From positions 1-35,236 of IMG/VR virus record IMGVR_UViG_3300035703_000252: a stretch of DNA of 35,236 nt; one strand, 5' to 3'. A program made the position numbers and the translations under genes. The notes beneath the pieces were generated by a model. It had not been told where the DNA came from. It made no database searches and saw nothing but the letters and a program-made list of their open reading frames with translations. This stretch comes from a virus. Positions 13,446 to 23,475 of this stretch are shown here, one piece after another (position 1 is the stretch's first letter; each line of letters starts with the position of its first letter).

Positions 13446-15561
13446 CTCCGGATCAGGTCCGGTGCGGGGGTTCAGCGGCCCCAGTATAGCTTCCGTAGCC
13501 TCCGCTGAAGGAGCAGGATTCCAGATGTTGGCTGGCGTGTCTGCCGGAGCAGCTCAAGCATATCAGGAATACCAGCAAAGAAAATTAGACATGGAATCTA
13601 GGGACGCCGCTCTTAATATGAGTAAAGGCATGTCCGAATTCCAAGAAAAATTCGCGGGGAAAGATTACATCCCGATTGAGGATATCCCAGAGAGCGTGAA
13701 AATATCTCGCACTCGTCGCCAAGTGAATCCAGATGGGACCGTGGAAGATGTGTTGATAGACAAGGTGCCTGCATATGAAGTCATGCCGGAATTGTTGAAA
13801 CAACACCAGAAAGCAATGGCCGACACCAATGCTGAGTTGATCTCCGATCCGGATGCCCGCAAGCAATGGCGCGACAGAGCGCAACAGGTCTTAGACGAGG
13901 ACTACATTCGCGAGCTAACGCGGTCGCGTGAAATGCAATCTAAGTTCATTGAAGATCGGACCATAGCCGATATAGAAAACGCTGTCCAGTCTGGGAAATT
14001 TGAGTTAGCGAAAGAATTAGTATCAGGGTTCGACAACCCCTTGCTGGCCAACAAAGCTAATGAATTAATTGCAAAGACGGAATACTTAGATGGCGTCGAG
14101 CGGCTTGTTTTAGATAGAAATGCTGACATAGACCAGATTGAATTGAAGATATCTGAGTTGTCCGATCCTGATATCGCTGTCCCCCTGTCTAACCAAGAAC
14201 GACTAGCGAAAATCAACGCACTAGAAGCGAATAGAGAACGCGTAATGGCCTCCACGTTGGCCGCCATGGAGCGCGACCGTCAATTAACTGTGTCTAACAC
14301 TTGGCTTGCTATAGATGCGGGGGACGCAAAAGTAGATGAGTCCACGGTCGACAACTTGTTCGAAAATAAGTTGATCGACGGCGGGACCAGAACTGCTATG
14401 ATTCGCGCCATACGGGACGTAAGAAAAACAGCCTTAGATGCGCAGGTCGGCATGGTGGAATTGGATCGCATAGCAGCTGCTGGGTACGGTATCGACCCTA
14501 AAAACAAAGAATTGCGCAGGCTGGTGGACATGCGGTACGAACAACAAGCCAATGAAACAGGTGACCCATGGACTACGGCCACGCAATTCATGCGTCAGTA
14601 CAAGGTTGTGCCTACCCAAATCGCAGGCATGTTCAGGTCTGCCAACCGCGCCGAATCACCGGAATTAGCGAGGGCTGTTCCACTGTTCATGGAGGCCCAA
14701 GACTACGCCCCCGAATCTTTGAACGATTTCTCCGACAGCGACGTGGACGTACTGGAAAACGTAGCCGCCAATGTCCGGCTAGGCATGGACCTCCCGTCGG
14801 CGATAGCCACCACACAAAAATGGGCCAGCTTGACTCCCGATGAAAAACGCACGTTAAAGGACAACGCCAGAAAGTCGTGGGATGCCAACAACGCTGCGTT
14901 AGATGACATGGTATCCAGTCATCCCGCCTACGATAAGCCGTGGAGCATCCGTTCACCGGAAGTTTCAGGTATCATGAGACAGGAGTTCGATAGTTTAGTC
15001 GAGCGCGTTCTGCCTACGGTGGGATTCGACATGGCCGTGGCCCAGCGGAAGGCATTCGGGAGAATAACTAAATCGTGGTCCATGACCGACGTCAATGGCG
15101 ACTATAAACTCATGAAAAACATGCCTATTGCCCCGAAGGAAGATGTCAGGTCCGCCATATCATCCGCGTACAAAGGATATTTGGATGCCCTTAAAGCCAC
15201 AGGTGTTGAATACAGCGATTCGGATATTAAAATAGCGTCTGATTCTCTCACTCAAATACAGCTCAATCGCGGCGAAAAGCCGACATACCAAGCATTTGTG
15301 GTGTTAGATCCTGAAACGCAAGAGATCGAAATTCTGCCGCGATTTGAATGGGACCCCAAGAAGATCGAAAGTAAGCGTAAAGAAAAAATTCTCAATGAAG
15401 CCAAACAGAAGCGACAATTAGAAATCGAAAAACGCGAGTTCGAGCAGGGCATTAAAACCGGCACATGGCGTGAGGTAGCTGAACTGTCGAAAGCTAGGCG
15501 CGAAAAGTTGATGGAACAAGAGCGCCAAGCATATGAGGACCGCAAAAATGCTGACCAATGA
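13432..15561 (+). CDS. Internal virion protein (T7 gp15-like)
   Basis: The 709-residue, mostly helical and charged protein begins with the segment GPSIASVASAEGAGFQMLAGVSAGAAQAYQEY and is comparable in size to T7 gp15 (747). It would be ejected with DNA and form the periplasmic part of the translocation channel. It lies between the gp14-like and gp16-like genes, the T7 order, overlapping the first by 14 bases. The C-terminus is a long Lys/Glu coiled-coil (EKRKEKILNEAKQKRQLEIE-type). No enzymatic motif is seen. Confidence 0.8.
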   Translation: MRLPNSGSGPVRGFSGPSIASVASAEGAGFQMLAGVSAGAAQAYQEYQQRKLDMESRDAALNMSKGMSEFQEKFAGKDYIPIEDIPESVKISRTRRQVNPDGTVEDVLIDKVPAYEVMPELLKQHQKAMADTNAELISDPDARKQWRDRAQQVLDEDYIRELTRSREMQSKFIEDRTIADIENAVQSGKFELAKELVSGFDNPLLANKANELIAKTEYLDGVERLVLDRNADIDQIELKISELSDPDIAVPLSNQERLAKINALEANRERVMASTLAAMERDRQLTVSNTWLAIDAGDAKVDESTVDNLFENKLIDGGTRTAMIRAIRDVRKTALDAQVGMVELDRIAAAGYGIDPKNKELRRLVDMRYEQQANETGDPWTTATQFMRQYKVVPTQIAGMFRSANRAESPELARAVPLFMEAQDYAPESLNDFSDSDVDVLENVAANVRLGMDLPSAIATTQKWASLTPDEKRTLKDNARKSWDANNAALDDMVSSHPAYDKPWSIRSPEVSGIMRQEFDSLVERVLPTVGFDMAVAQRKAFGRITKSWSMTDVNGDYKLMKNMPIAPKEDVRSAISSAYKGYLDALKATGVEYSDSDIKIASDSLTQIQLNRGEKPTYQAFVVLDPETQEIEILPRFEWDPKKIESKRKEKILNEAKQKRQLEIEKREFEQGIKTGTWREVAELSKARREKLMEQERQAYEDRKNADQ

Positions 15562-18500
15562 TCAAAAAGTATCACTAGCTGGCGTGGGCTACGTTCCTTC
15601 ATCCATTGACACCGGTGAAGTCCCTGATGCTTTTGTGACCGAAGGAAGCAGACAAGAGCGTGATGCGAAGTTTTCTGATATTCAAGCTGCTCTGGCTGCC
15701 GAATTGCGGCTACGCGATGATAAATTGGCGTCATTCCAGATGACTAAGGATGCCAGTTCGCTCGATGTGTGGTCTGCTGCGTTTGCCCGAGAACACTCCA
15801 TCGGGTCGTGGGCTGCACGTCAACCTATGCCGGATTTCCCTGTCGACCCGCAATACGACCCGTTCCGTGCGTCTGATTCAGGTTCCACTGATATCGACGG
15901 CTATGAAAGCTGGGCAGACTTGTTTGTGGAAAGCACCTCAGCCGAAATGACCGGAGTCATCAAGAGTCGGATCGACAAGGAAAACGAAGACCGTAGGATA
16001 TTAAGCGAGGGGGGCTTCGAGGGGGCGGTGGCATCCATAGCTGCTTCTGTCACCGATCCTATAAATCTGTTGTCTATCGCGATAGCGCCAGAGGTATCAG
16101 TGCCTCGGATCGTAGCGGTGGCCACAGCTACTGCTGCCGCCAATGAAGCATCGCTTCAAGCGACCCAATACACTCGTACAAACGTAGAGACAGCAGCGAA
16201 TATCATCAGTTCAGCATTGGTGTCTGGCGTTTTAGGTAAAATATCTAACAATATGACTGCCGCACAACGGGAATCCATAGAAAAACAACTGATCGGTGAC
16301 TTGACAGGGACTCCTCCTACGTCCATGGGATCTAAATCGGTCGGCGCTGCTCAGGTCGGCCCGACTGGCGATGAAGTGGTGATCAACGGCCCGCTATCAT
16401 ATATAGCATCTAAAATGAGCAAAATCACGCCATTGGGCCGTACGTTGCTCAGTAAATCGGATACCGTTAGATCTATCGCACAGAAAATGGTAGACAGCGG
16501 CATCGCGCTGAAAAACTCATATGTCCCCACTTCAGCTGAATCGCTGATACGACTCGATTATGCCAGATTCGACGTGGCTGCGCTGAAGGTCAGGGATTTA
16601 CAGCGCCGATTCGTAGAGCGCACTGGTGCGGCGTCCGATGAATTCAGTATCCAACTCATAAACGCCATGCGGAGAGGCGACCAGTCTACCCACCCCGAAA
16701 TCACAGCGGCGGCGGGTTTTCTTCGTAAGGAAATGGATTCATTATGGGATAGAGCGTTCAACGCTAAACTGGCAGGCACTGGGTATATGGCTCCCGATGG
16801 CCAAGGCGGCGATGTTTGGACTAAAGTGACCACTACCACGGCGGGTTCCTACATGACTCGCCGGTATGACCTTGGCGTGATAAGGAACGACCCCGAGGGA
16901 TTCAAGCGCGCATGGGCGGATGCTCTCACAGAACAACGTCAACGAGAAGGTGTGCGCCCATTGACGTCATCGGAAATGTATGAGGTCACGAACGACATAT
17001 ATGAGAAAATCATCAAATTAGGCGACGGAGACATACACTTCACCTCTGGGCCATCTGGATCAGCAATGTTCTCCCAAAGGGTGGATGTCAAGGATGACTT
17101 TTTGGAGGACTATCTGGTCAAAGATTGGGAACAATTGTTCTACGGCTACGCCAAGGGTGTGTCCCCCCGCGTCCGATTGTCTGAGACGTTCAACGATAAC
17201 TTCGACTTAAAAGCCACATTGGGGGCGGTGCGAGATGAATATTCAGATAAAATCAACGCTGTCGACAAGCAAATCGATTCGGCGTCGAATCCGAAAGAGA
17301 AGGCTTCCCTTGTTAAACAGAAAACCGAATTGACTAAAGAATTGGAGTCACACCTGCGCGATTTGGAGGTGATGAGGGATCGTCTTCTTAATGCTACTCA
17401 GGAAGTGAATTGGATGAACCCTGAGAACAGAGGATTGTTGTCTGCGTTGAGAGCAGCCAGATCGTGGAATGTGGTCACATCGCTGTCCAATATTATAGTG
17501 TCTTCTATCCCTGACCTAGCCCGTCTGATCACATACCACGGTGGAACCAAGGTAGCCAAAGCGTTTGTGCGGAGCGCATTCACAAAGAACATCATGCGCA
17601 GCACCATACCGAACGATGAATTAGCTCGACTTGCTTCTGCCATGGAACGCGCCAATACTTATCGCCTCCAACATGTGACAGAACTCGAAGATGGCATAGT
17701 TTACACAGCAGCTGACAAATACGCACATAAGGCGGCTGACATTGCCATGACGGTGACAGGCAGCAAGCATTGGAATTCCACCACTAAAACCATAGCTGGA
17801 TATCTGATAGGAGACAAAATTGGTCGAGCATTGGCGTCTGACGATCGTGCCTTGTTAAAGCATATGGGATTAACTGATGATGCAATAGACGTCGCTCAGG
17901 CAGAATTCAAGAAAAATGGCACCGATGACGACGGCCTCATCAACCTCGGTCTGGATAGGTGGTCCGATAGAGAAGTAGTCGAGAATGTGGAAGCATTCGC
18001 AATCAAAGAAGCTAACAGGCTCATAGTTACCCCATCTGCGGGAGATAAGCCAATATTTATGACTACGGAGATGGGACGGACGATTTTCCAATTCATGTCA
18101 TTCATAGTGGCAGCCACCAATAAAGTCATGCTTCCCGTTGCTCAGGAGCGCGGTATTCGCCCTTGGGCCGAGATTTCCTTGTCGATCGGGCTAGGTTCAG
18201 CCGTATATGCCATAAAAGAAAAAATCGCTGGGCGTGAACCTAGTGACGACCCTGCAGTGGTGTTAACGGCGGCTATCAACAACACAGGTTTAGCTGGATA
18301 CGCGGGCCAATTGGCGGCCATCGGCGGTTCCATCGGCGGCATCGAGCCGATGGGGAACACGTCGAAATACCACACTGTGAACGGAGTGTCGAAATACCTC
18401 GGCCCTTCCGCTGGGCTAGTGGACAACGTGTTGAAGTCTATCAACAGCAACACATCGGCCGACGCTAGAGCCAAAGCCATGAGGAAGTTGATGCCGTTGC

Positions 18501-18589
18501 AAAACCATTTCATTTTGAGAAAAGGATATGACGAAATGGAAAAAGAAGTAGCCGAGGCGATCGGCAATTCATCCGGTCCAAATTATTAG
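15548..18589 (+). CDS. Large internal virion protein (T7 gp16-like)
   Basis: At 1013 residues this is the largest gene product, shorter than T7 gp16 (1318). I see no lytic transglycosylase domain at the N-terminus, unlike T7. Hydrophobic segments near residues 145-195 and a C-terminal region (FQFMSFIVAATNKVMLPVAQ; ISLSIGLGSAVYAI; GYAGQLAAIGGSIGGIEPMG) resemble the membrane-associated end of gp16-like ejection proteins. The ATG at 15548 is chosen over 15533 because GAGG lies nine bases upstream. It probably forms the inner-membrane channel through which the genome enters. Confidence 0.78.
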   Translation: MLTNDQKVSLAGVGYVPSSIDTGEVPDAFVTEGSRQERDAKFSDIQAALAAELRLRDDKLASFQMTKDASSLDVWSAAFAREHSIGSWAARQPMPDFPVDPQYDPFRASDSGSTDIDGYESWADLFVESTSAEMTGVIKSRIDKENEDRRILSEGGFEGAVASIAASVTDPINLLSIAIAPEVSVPRIVAVATATAAANEASLQATQYTRTNVETAANIISSALVSGVLGKISNNMTAAQRESIEKQLIGDLTGTPPTSMGSKSVGAAQVGPTGDEVVINGPLSYIASKMSKITPLGRTLLSKSDTVRSIAQKMVDSGIALKNSYVPTSAESLIRLDYARFDVAALKVRDLQRRFVERTGAASDEFSIQLINAMRRGDQSTHPEITAAAGFLRKEMDSLWDRAFNAKLAGTGYMAPDGQGGDVWTKVTTTTAGSYMTRRYDLGVIRNDPEGFKRAWADALTEQRQREGVRPLTSSEMYEVTNDIYEKIIKLGDGDIHFTSGPSGSAMFSQRVDVKDDFLEDYLVKDWEQLFYGYAKGVSPRVRLSETFNDNFDLKATLGAVRDEYSDKINAVDKQIDSASNPKEKASLVKQKTELTKELESHLRDLEVMRDRLLNATQEVNWMNPENRGLLSALRAARSWNVVTSLSNIIVSSIPDLARLITYHGGTKVAKAFVRSAFTKNIMRSTIPNDELARLASAMERANTYRLQHVTELEDGIVYTAADKYAHKAADIAMTVTGSKHWNSTTKTIAGYLIGDKIGRALASDDRALLKHMGLTDDAIDVAQAEFKKNGTDDDGLINLGLDRWSDREVVENVEAFAIKEANRLIVTPSAGDKPIFMTTEMGRTIFQFMSFIVAATNKVMLPVAQERGIRPWAEISLSIGLGSAVYAIKEKIAGREPSDDPAVVLTAAINNTGLAGYAGQLAAIGGSIGGIEPMGNTSKYHTVNGVSKYLGPSAGLVDNVLKSINSNTSADARAKAMRKLMPLQNHFILRKGYDEMEKEVAEAIGNSSGPNY

Positions 18590-18597
18590 GAGTCAAC

Positions 18598-21219
18598 ATG
18601 ACTATCGCTACTCAGGAAACTCAGGTCGAATACACAGCCACAGGCACACAGGCTATGTTCGATTTCGGGTTTAAAGTGTATCAATCCTCGGATTTAAAGG
18701 TGTATGTCAACGGGACGCTTCAAGTCGGTGGATATGTGGTTAACGGGATCGGAGACAATTTCGGTAACGTGATGTTTACAGTGGCCCCCGTGGCCGGTAC
18801 TATCATCAAAATCGTTCGCCGCACTCCCAAGATCCAAGAGCTGGTGCTCAGGGAGTTCCAGCGGTTCCCCGCTCAATCGGTCGAGCGAAATTTTGATCGC
18901 ATCGTGTCCATGGTGCAGGAATTAGCTACCGAAGATTCTAACATCAAGAAAGAACTGGACGACTTCATAGAGTTCACAGAAGACATGTTGGCCAAGCCTG
19001 CTTCTGTGTACATAGGCGACCAGCCGCCGCCGTACATGTACAACGGTATGCGGTGGTACAATCCGTCCGTTCCCATTACGTACATATACTACAAAGACGG
19101 TGACTCAGGGCAGTGGGTCGAAGAAGCTTCTCGTCCTGTTAGCGACGGCAGCAGAATATCGTCTCTCGCCATGTTACCTCTTGAAGGCGTCCACGGTGAT
19201 TCCCGCTATGTCGTATCCTTCTATGAAGGTTGGGCCGCCATGGCTGATCTGCCCAGAGGCGGCGGGAATTTCGTGTGGAACAGCTTTTTGCCGAAATCGA
19301 GCCATAATGGCATCACAGTGTTCGATCCGCTTTCGTTTGCGACATGGGACGGCTCTCGCGTCGGGCTGTCCGCCATTACAACATGGTCGAGCGCGGGGGT
19401 TGGGTGCTGGGTCCGTTCCGATCCAAAGTACCATATTTTCGAAGCGGGCGGCGGTGACGGCATCTATGATGATTCAATTATCCTGCAACGGCTTCTAGAC
19501 ATAGCCCCTCCTGCAAGCACAGTCTGGGTCAACGGAGCTAAGGTTCTACTGGACAGCAACATCATCGTAACTGATCTCCGCACATTAGCAGGCGATTGGA
19601 AGAACCCAGACATGGCTGGGCCTGCTAATGCGCAATATTTTAACGTAGCTACTTCAGCTATCATGTTGAACCAGACATCAACAATCCGTGTCAGTCAGTC
19701 CTCTTCTGTTCGGAATCTATTGGTGTACCGTAAAGGCATGACGTTCCCAACAGCTAATGATTTTGCATTTGCTGGCACAGCGTTCGATGCAGTATCTAGT
19801 ACAGCTAACTTATCTGAACTGTTAGTGATGGGTTTCGAATACTTGTTCAAAGGTTCAGGTCAACGATACGTTATTGACAGAGTGTTTGGCGATAACAAGA
19901 ACGGGATAGAGATCGTCGGCAGCCCAGATGTTTGCTATATCAGCCGTTGTCACATGTGGCCCTTCTCTGCTAACACAGGTATCTATCCTAATACAGGTGT
20001 TAACCGCTCTGGTACAGCGTACAAGTTCAAGGATGTAGGCGATTGGATTAAGGTCTCAGACTGTTTCAGTTATGCGTATCTAACAGGATACGAATTAGAA
20101 AACGTAAACAGTATGACTCTGGTATCCTGCTCAGCAGACCATAACTTCCCTAACGATCAAGTTGGGACAAGTCGTGGTTTCTGGATTAAGGGTGACTGCC
20201 AAGATATCCAATTACAGAATCCACAAGCTGCTGCACAGAATATTGGTATCGAAGTTGCTACAACAGATGGAACCTTTAATACATCCATTATGGGTGGAGC
20301 TACGTGGTCTAACACTGAGCACAGTGTCTTAGTTACATCTGGTTCAGCTCGTATTGGCGGTGGGATTACTCTTCGTAACTCTCAATACGCAGTAGGTGTC
20401 GCGTCTGTAGAAAGTTTTGTCGATGTCGATGACTGCCTGATTAAAGGGATCGTTAACCCGTTTGTTGTCCCCGTCGGCACTACTCGTGTACGTATCGGTG
20501 AAAACATTCGGTACGAAGGGATACAGGATGGCATCTTAAACACCATTAACGTAGGGACGCCTGCTGTCGCATCCAATGGAGTTATTGATATCCCGTTTGG
20601 CGCTAAGGTTGTTACGATCACCGGAACTAACCAGATATCATTTATCCGTAACTACTACACAGGGCAAAAGGTAGTATTAGTGTTCAATGACAGCGGTGTT
20701 GTTATCAATAGTGGTGCTTCTGGTGTGCATGGTATTCGCCTGCAAGGAGGTGTGTCATTCCACACGAAGTTGGGGAGCACCATTACACTGATGCACAACG
20801 GAGACCAATGGTTCGAGCTATCTCGTTCCAACACCACGGATAATATCCAATCATACTTACCGGTTGTGGCAGGCTCCACGACGGCGGGAACAGGGACTTA
20901 TACTACGCAAGAAGGTAGATTCTATGAGCTGGGGGAGCTAGTATTTTTCACGGCGTCCGTCAACTACTCCGGCCATACTGGAGCTGGCGGCATTCGCATA
21001 TCATTACCGCATAACTTAGGCAATCTAGGTGAACGAGTGCCGTTGACAGTTTACTACAGTAGTCTGTCGGTGGGGGCCGCCAAGGAATGCGCAGCCTTCG
21101 TCGGGACGACAGGCAACATGTTAGCTATTCGTGCGCTCGATCCTGCAGGCGGCGGCGCGATCGAATTTTTTGATGCCGCTGCAGCAATTAACATCAGTGG
21201 ATTTTACCGGAGGGCGTAA
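18598..21219 (+). CDS. Tail fibre/spike with T7-fibre N-terminus and beta-helix body
   Basis: The first 150 residues (TQVEYTATGTQAMFDFGFKVY; VVNGIGDNFGNVMFTVAP) match the T7 tail-fibre attachment domain. After a linker, residues about 290-640 form right-handed beta-helix repeats starting DGIYDDSIILQRLLD, typical of phage tailspike polysaccharide-degrading enzymes. A beta-rich C-terminal domain follows (about 730-873). AGGAG lies five bases upstream. Bases about 19650-20830 are AT-richer and use different codons from their flanks, suggesting that the receptor-binding part was acquired by recombination. The polysaccharide substrate cannot be told. Confidence 0.85.
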   Translation: MTIATQETQVEYTATGTQAMFDFGFKVYQSSDLKVYVNGTLQVGGYVVNGIGDNFGNVMFTVAPVAGTIIKIVRRTPKIQELVLREFQRFPAQSVERNFDRIVSMVQELATEDSNIKKELDDFIEFTEDMLAKPASVYIGDQPPPYMYNGMRWYNPSVPITYIYYKDGDSGQWVEEASRPVSDGSRISSLAMLPLEGVHGDSRYVVSFYEGWAAMADLPRGGGNFVWNSFLPKSSHNGITVFDPLSFATWDGSRVGLSAITTWSSAGVGCWVRSDPKYHIFEAGGGDGIYDDSIILQRLLDIAPPASTVWVNGAKVLLDSNIIVTDLRTLAGDWKNPDMAGPANAQYFNVATSAIMLNQTSTIRVSQSSSVRNLLVYRKGMTFPTANDFAFAGTAFDAVSSTANLSELLVMGFEYLFKGSGQRYVIDRVFGDNKNGIEIVGSPDVCYISRCHMWPFSANTGIYPNTGVNRSGTAYKFKDVGDWIKVSDCFSYAYLTGYELENVNSMTLVSCSADHNFPNDQVGTSRGFWIKGDCQDIQLQNPQAAAQNIGIEVATTDGTFNTSIMGGATWSNTEHSVLVTSGSARIGGGITLRNSQYAVGVASVESFVDVDDCLIKGIVNPFVVPVGTTRVRIGENIRYEGIQDGILNTINVGTPAVASNGVIDIPFGAKVVTITGTNQISFIRNYYTGQKVVLVFNDSGVVINSGASGVHGIRLQGGVSFHTKLGSTITLMHNGDQWFELSRSNTTDNIQSYLPVVAGSTTAGTGTYTTQEGRFYELGELVFFTASVNYSGHTGAGGIRISLPHNLGNLGERVPLTVYYSSLSVGAAKECAAFVGTTGNMLAIRALDPAGGGAIEFFDAAAAINISGFYRRA

Positions 21220-22685
21220 TGGCATTACCTAATTTTCCAAACAACCCGACTATCGGCGACATTAAGATCGTAGGAGACGCGACCTATGAATGCGTCGCTA
21301 CGTTGCCTGATGCGATATGGCGTCTCCTATCACGAGAAGACAAGACTGGAACCGCGCCGACGTTGATTAATGTACCGTTCCAGTATCCGACAATCGCAGA
21401 CGCAATGTTATCCGTAAAAAACAAGCGGATCCCAGTGGGAGCAACTTGTACGATAAAAGTGGGGAACGGTTCCTACGTTCTCCCTTCTACGCTACTGTTG
21501 AACCATCCTGACGGCGACCGGTTAAGAATTGTGGGGAATGAGACAGATGAGACGCAGTGTGTCCTGACTCTACCGTCTGGGGTTCAGCCCACATTCGATA
21601 TGGTGGTTGTAAGTAACGGACACAGGCTAGGATACTTCAACGGTTTCTACATTAACATCGACGTTAAAGCGACGAACTACACTGGGCTACTGGCGGTCAA
21701 CGGCGCGTTCATCAATTGTGGCACCAAGGTACGGGTTAATAACTTCTACTACGGCATAGCTGCAAGGGTAGGTTCTGAAATCATATGTAACAACGCCAAG
21801 GTATATAACTCTGGTGATGTGGGGATATGGGCGTACATCAACTCTACGGTCCAATGTAATAATGCGATTTCTAACGGAGCTGTTGACGCAGCTAACAACT
21901 TAGGGTTCGGCATCCAAGCCGAATTCGGTTCAAGCATTGAGTGCACTGCCGCGAGTGCTAGCGGTTGCCGGATTGCGGGGATCGCTGCGCTTTCTAACTC
22001 TCTCGTCAGAGCGCACAACGCTAACGCCAGCAGCAACCTAGGTTCTGGTTTCTATGCATCAGCGGATGGTCACATCGAAAACCACAACGCCACGGCAAAC
22101 AGCAACACTAGATATGGCGAAGAACGGGTGCTCAACGGCACTATTGCCGGTAGCACGGTCACACTGTCGAGCAACGCTCTGGGTTCAATCTCCCCGTACG
22201 CCTATTTCGACAACAGCGGAGGCTTGGGTGCGCGTATTGCATCTAACGGTGATTTACGTGTTGACACCAATGGAGCTAATAATGTCTATTTCAACACGTC
22301 AGGCGGGGTGCAAACGCAGGTAGCTCACGCGTCAAGCTCAAATAGCTGGCCGCTTTTGAGAGGCAGTGCGCTAAATCAACCGGGTATTGAGTCAGCGGGG
22401 TTGGCCGCCAACATAGACCATAACATAAGGCCCAAAGGAACCGGTCGGGTATTCCTCGCATCGCAACGGCCTAACTACGTTGCTGTGTCTGGTGCGTCCG
22501 CAGGTGGCGTTCCGCAAGTTTCACCGGAAGGTTCCGACCCTAATTCGGACATTCTGATTAAGGGGAAAGGCACTGGGATGGTGCGACTAGGAAACCACTT
22601 TGCGGGATCGCCCGCTCCAAATGGTTATATTGAATTCAAGCTGGAAGACGGCGCTATTGTTCGCATTCCAGCGCAACGGGTGTGA
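21219..22685 (+). CDS. Second tail spike protein, beta-helix type (488 aa)
   Basis: The start overlaps the previous stop (TAATG) with GGAGG five bases upstream. A short N-terminal anchor (PNNPTIGDIKIVGDATYECV) is followed by a beta-helix: FQYPTIADAMLSVKNKRIP, GNGSYVLPSTLLLNHPDG, and many Asn/Ala-rich rungs (about residues 190-300). The C-terminal part carries two similar copies of a K-G-T/K-G-x-V strand motif (IRPKGTGRVFLAS; ILIKGKGTGMVRLG) seen in other phage tail proteins. It may bind the first spike and degrade or recognise a surface glycan. No catalytic residues can be assigned. Confidence 0.75.
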   Translation: MALPNFPNNPTIGDIKIVGDATYECVATLPDAIWRLLSREDKTGTAPTLINVPFQYPTIADAMLSVKNKRIPVGATCTIKVGNGSYVLPSTLLLNHPDGDRLRIVGNETDETQCVLTLPSGVQPTFDMVVVSNGHRLGYFNGFYINIDVKATNYTGLLAVNGAFINCGTKVRVNNFYYGIAARVGSEIICNNAKVYNSGDVGIWAYINSTVQCNNAISNGAVDAANNLGFGIQAEFGSSIECTAASASGCRIAGIAALSNSLVRAHNANASSNLGSGFYASADGHIENHNATANSNTRYGEERVLNGTIAGSTVTLSSNALGSISPYAYFDNSGGLGARIASNGDLRVDTNGANNVYFNTSGGVQTQVAHASSSNSWPLLRGSALNQPGIESAGLAANIDHNIRPKGTGRVFLASQRPNYVAVSGASAGGVPQVSPEGSDPNSDILIKGKGTGMVRLGNHFAGSPAPNGYIEFKLEDGAIVRIPAQRV

Positions 22686-22707
22686 TGCGTAGGAATGGGA
22701 GATAAAC

Positions 22708-23019
22708 ATGGAGACAAGAGAGGCGGTGCGAATGGATGATTTACATAGAATGTTGGGCCGCCTCGCGGCCCAAATGGAGACTGTGATCGAACAGCAAAAC
22801 GATCTAAGGGAACAGACTGTTGACCTGCGTATACAGGTTCAAAGAGTGCATTCCGATCAGGAGGCAATCAGGAAAAAGCTAGAACACGAGGTCATACCAG
22901 ACGTAGAGGACTATGCTAAGCTGAAACAAAGAGGGATAGGAATACTAACTGTCGTAGGTGCATTGGGAGCCGTCCTTGGCACTGTCGGCGAGAAAATTCT
23001 CTCTGCCTTATTTAAGTAA
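22708..23019 (+). CDS. Coiled-coil protein with C-terminal membrane helix, holin or spanin candidate (103 aa)
   Basis: Residues about 8-70 form a long heptad-rich coiled coil (LAAQMETVIEQQNDLREQTVDL). Residues 76-96 (GIGILTVVGALGAVLGTVGE) are a single membrane helix near the C-terminus. The layout resembles DUF1515-type phage membrane proteins near lysis genes. As the last late gene, with no other clear holin in the window, it is the best candidate for membrane disruption, but the class is unproved. GGGAG lies six bases upstream. Its stop abuts the stop of the opposing lysozyme gene. Confidence 0.65.
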   Translation: METREAVRMDDLHRMLGRLAAQMETVIEQQNDLREQTVDLRIQVQRVHSDQEAIRKKLEHEVIPDVEDYAKLKQRGIGILTVVGALGAVLGTVGEKILSALFK

Positions 23020-23475
23020 TCAGGCAGCGGATACCAAGTCCGCCATCCTTTTTGCGCGAGCGGGGGAATCCGCCCGCGCCCATTTGGAGTTCATCATTTC
23101 TTTGGCCGCCTCTCGGAACAACCGCGCTTCCATGTGGCGCAAGGTGTTCTTGAATCCCAGTAGGCCGCTGACCCCCAACTGGTATGCCATACATATCAAC
23201 ACCATCTGCACTACGTTAGGCATCCTAACGATGGGCGGGAATTTAGCTATCAGTTCGTCGCACACGTCGTCCACGGTGGCTACCAGCATGGCGTGGGCAG
23301 CTGGCTCCGGCATGCTAAACACGTACATATCCAAGGGTGCATCCTTGGGGCCGATTTTTGTTCCATATCCAATCGTCGGATAGCCATTGCTGCAATAATA
23401 AGGCTTCAGCCGATATCCCTCATCGACTTTCAGTGTCTCAACCGCACGGTTTTTAGCTACTTTTATCATGTCCAT
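23020..23475 (-). CDS. Endolysin, T4-type lysozyme (GH24)
   Basis: The 151-residue protein has the GH24 muramidase active-site region: E19 in VDEGYRLKPYY, then C28, then T34 in GYPTIGYG. The spacings equal E11-D20-T26 of T4 lysozyme, with Cys replacing the Asp as in many phage GH24 enzymes. It cleaves peptidoglycan. There is no signal or anchor segment, so it needs a holin. I chose the ATG at 23475, which has GGAG seven bases upstream, over 23493. It is the last gene of the leftward replication block, not part of the late block. Confidence 0.88.
   Translation of the reverse strand: MDMIKVAKNRAVETLKVDEGYRLKPYYCSNGYPTIGYGTKIGPKDAPLDMYVFSMPEPAAHAMLVATVDDVCDELIAKFPPIVRMPNVVQMVLICMAYQLGVSGLLGFKNTLRHMEARLFREAAKEMMNSKWARADSPARAKRMADLVSAA

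Noticed and set aside
15548-18589. Lytic transglycosylase domain in the gp16-like protein
   Set aside because: T7 gp16 has one, but no catalytic Glu-containing SLT motif is visible in the N-terminal part here.
23055-23080. Rightward terminator after the virion block
   Set aside because: A GC-rich dyad exists within the lysozyme gene but no T-run follows on either strand.
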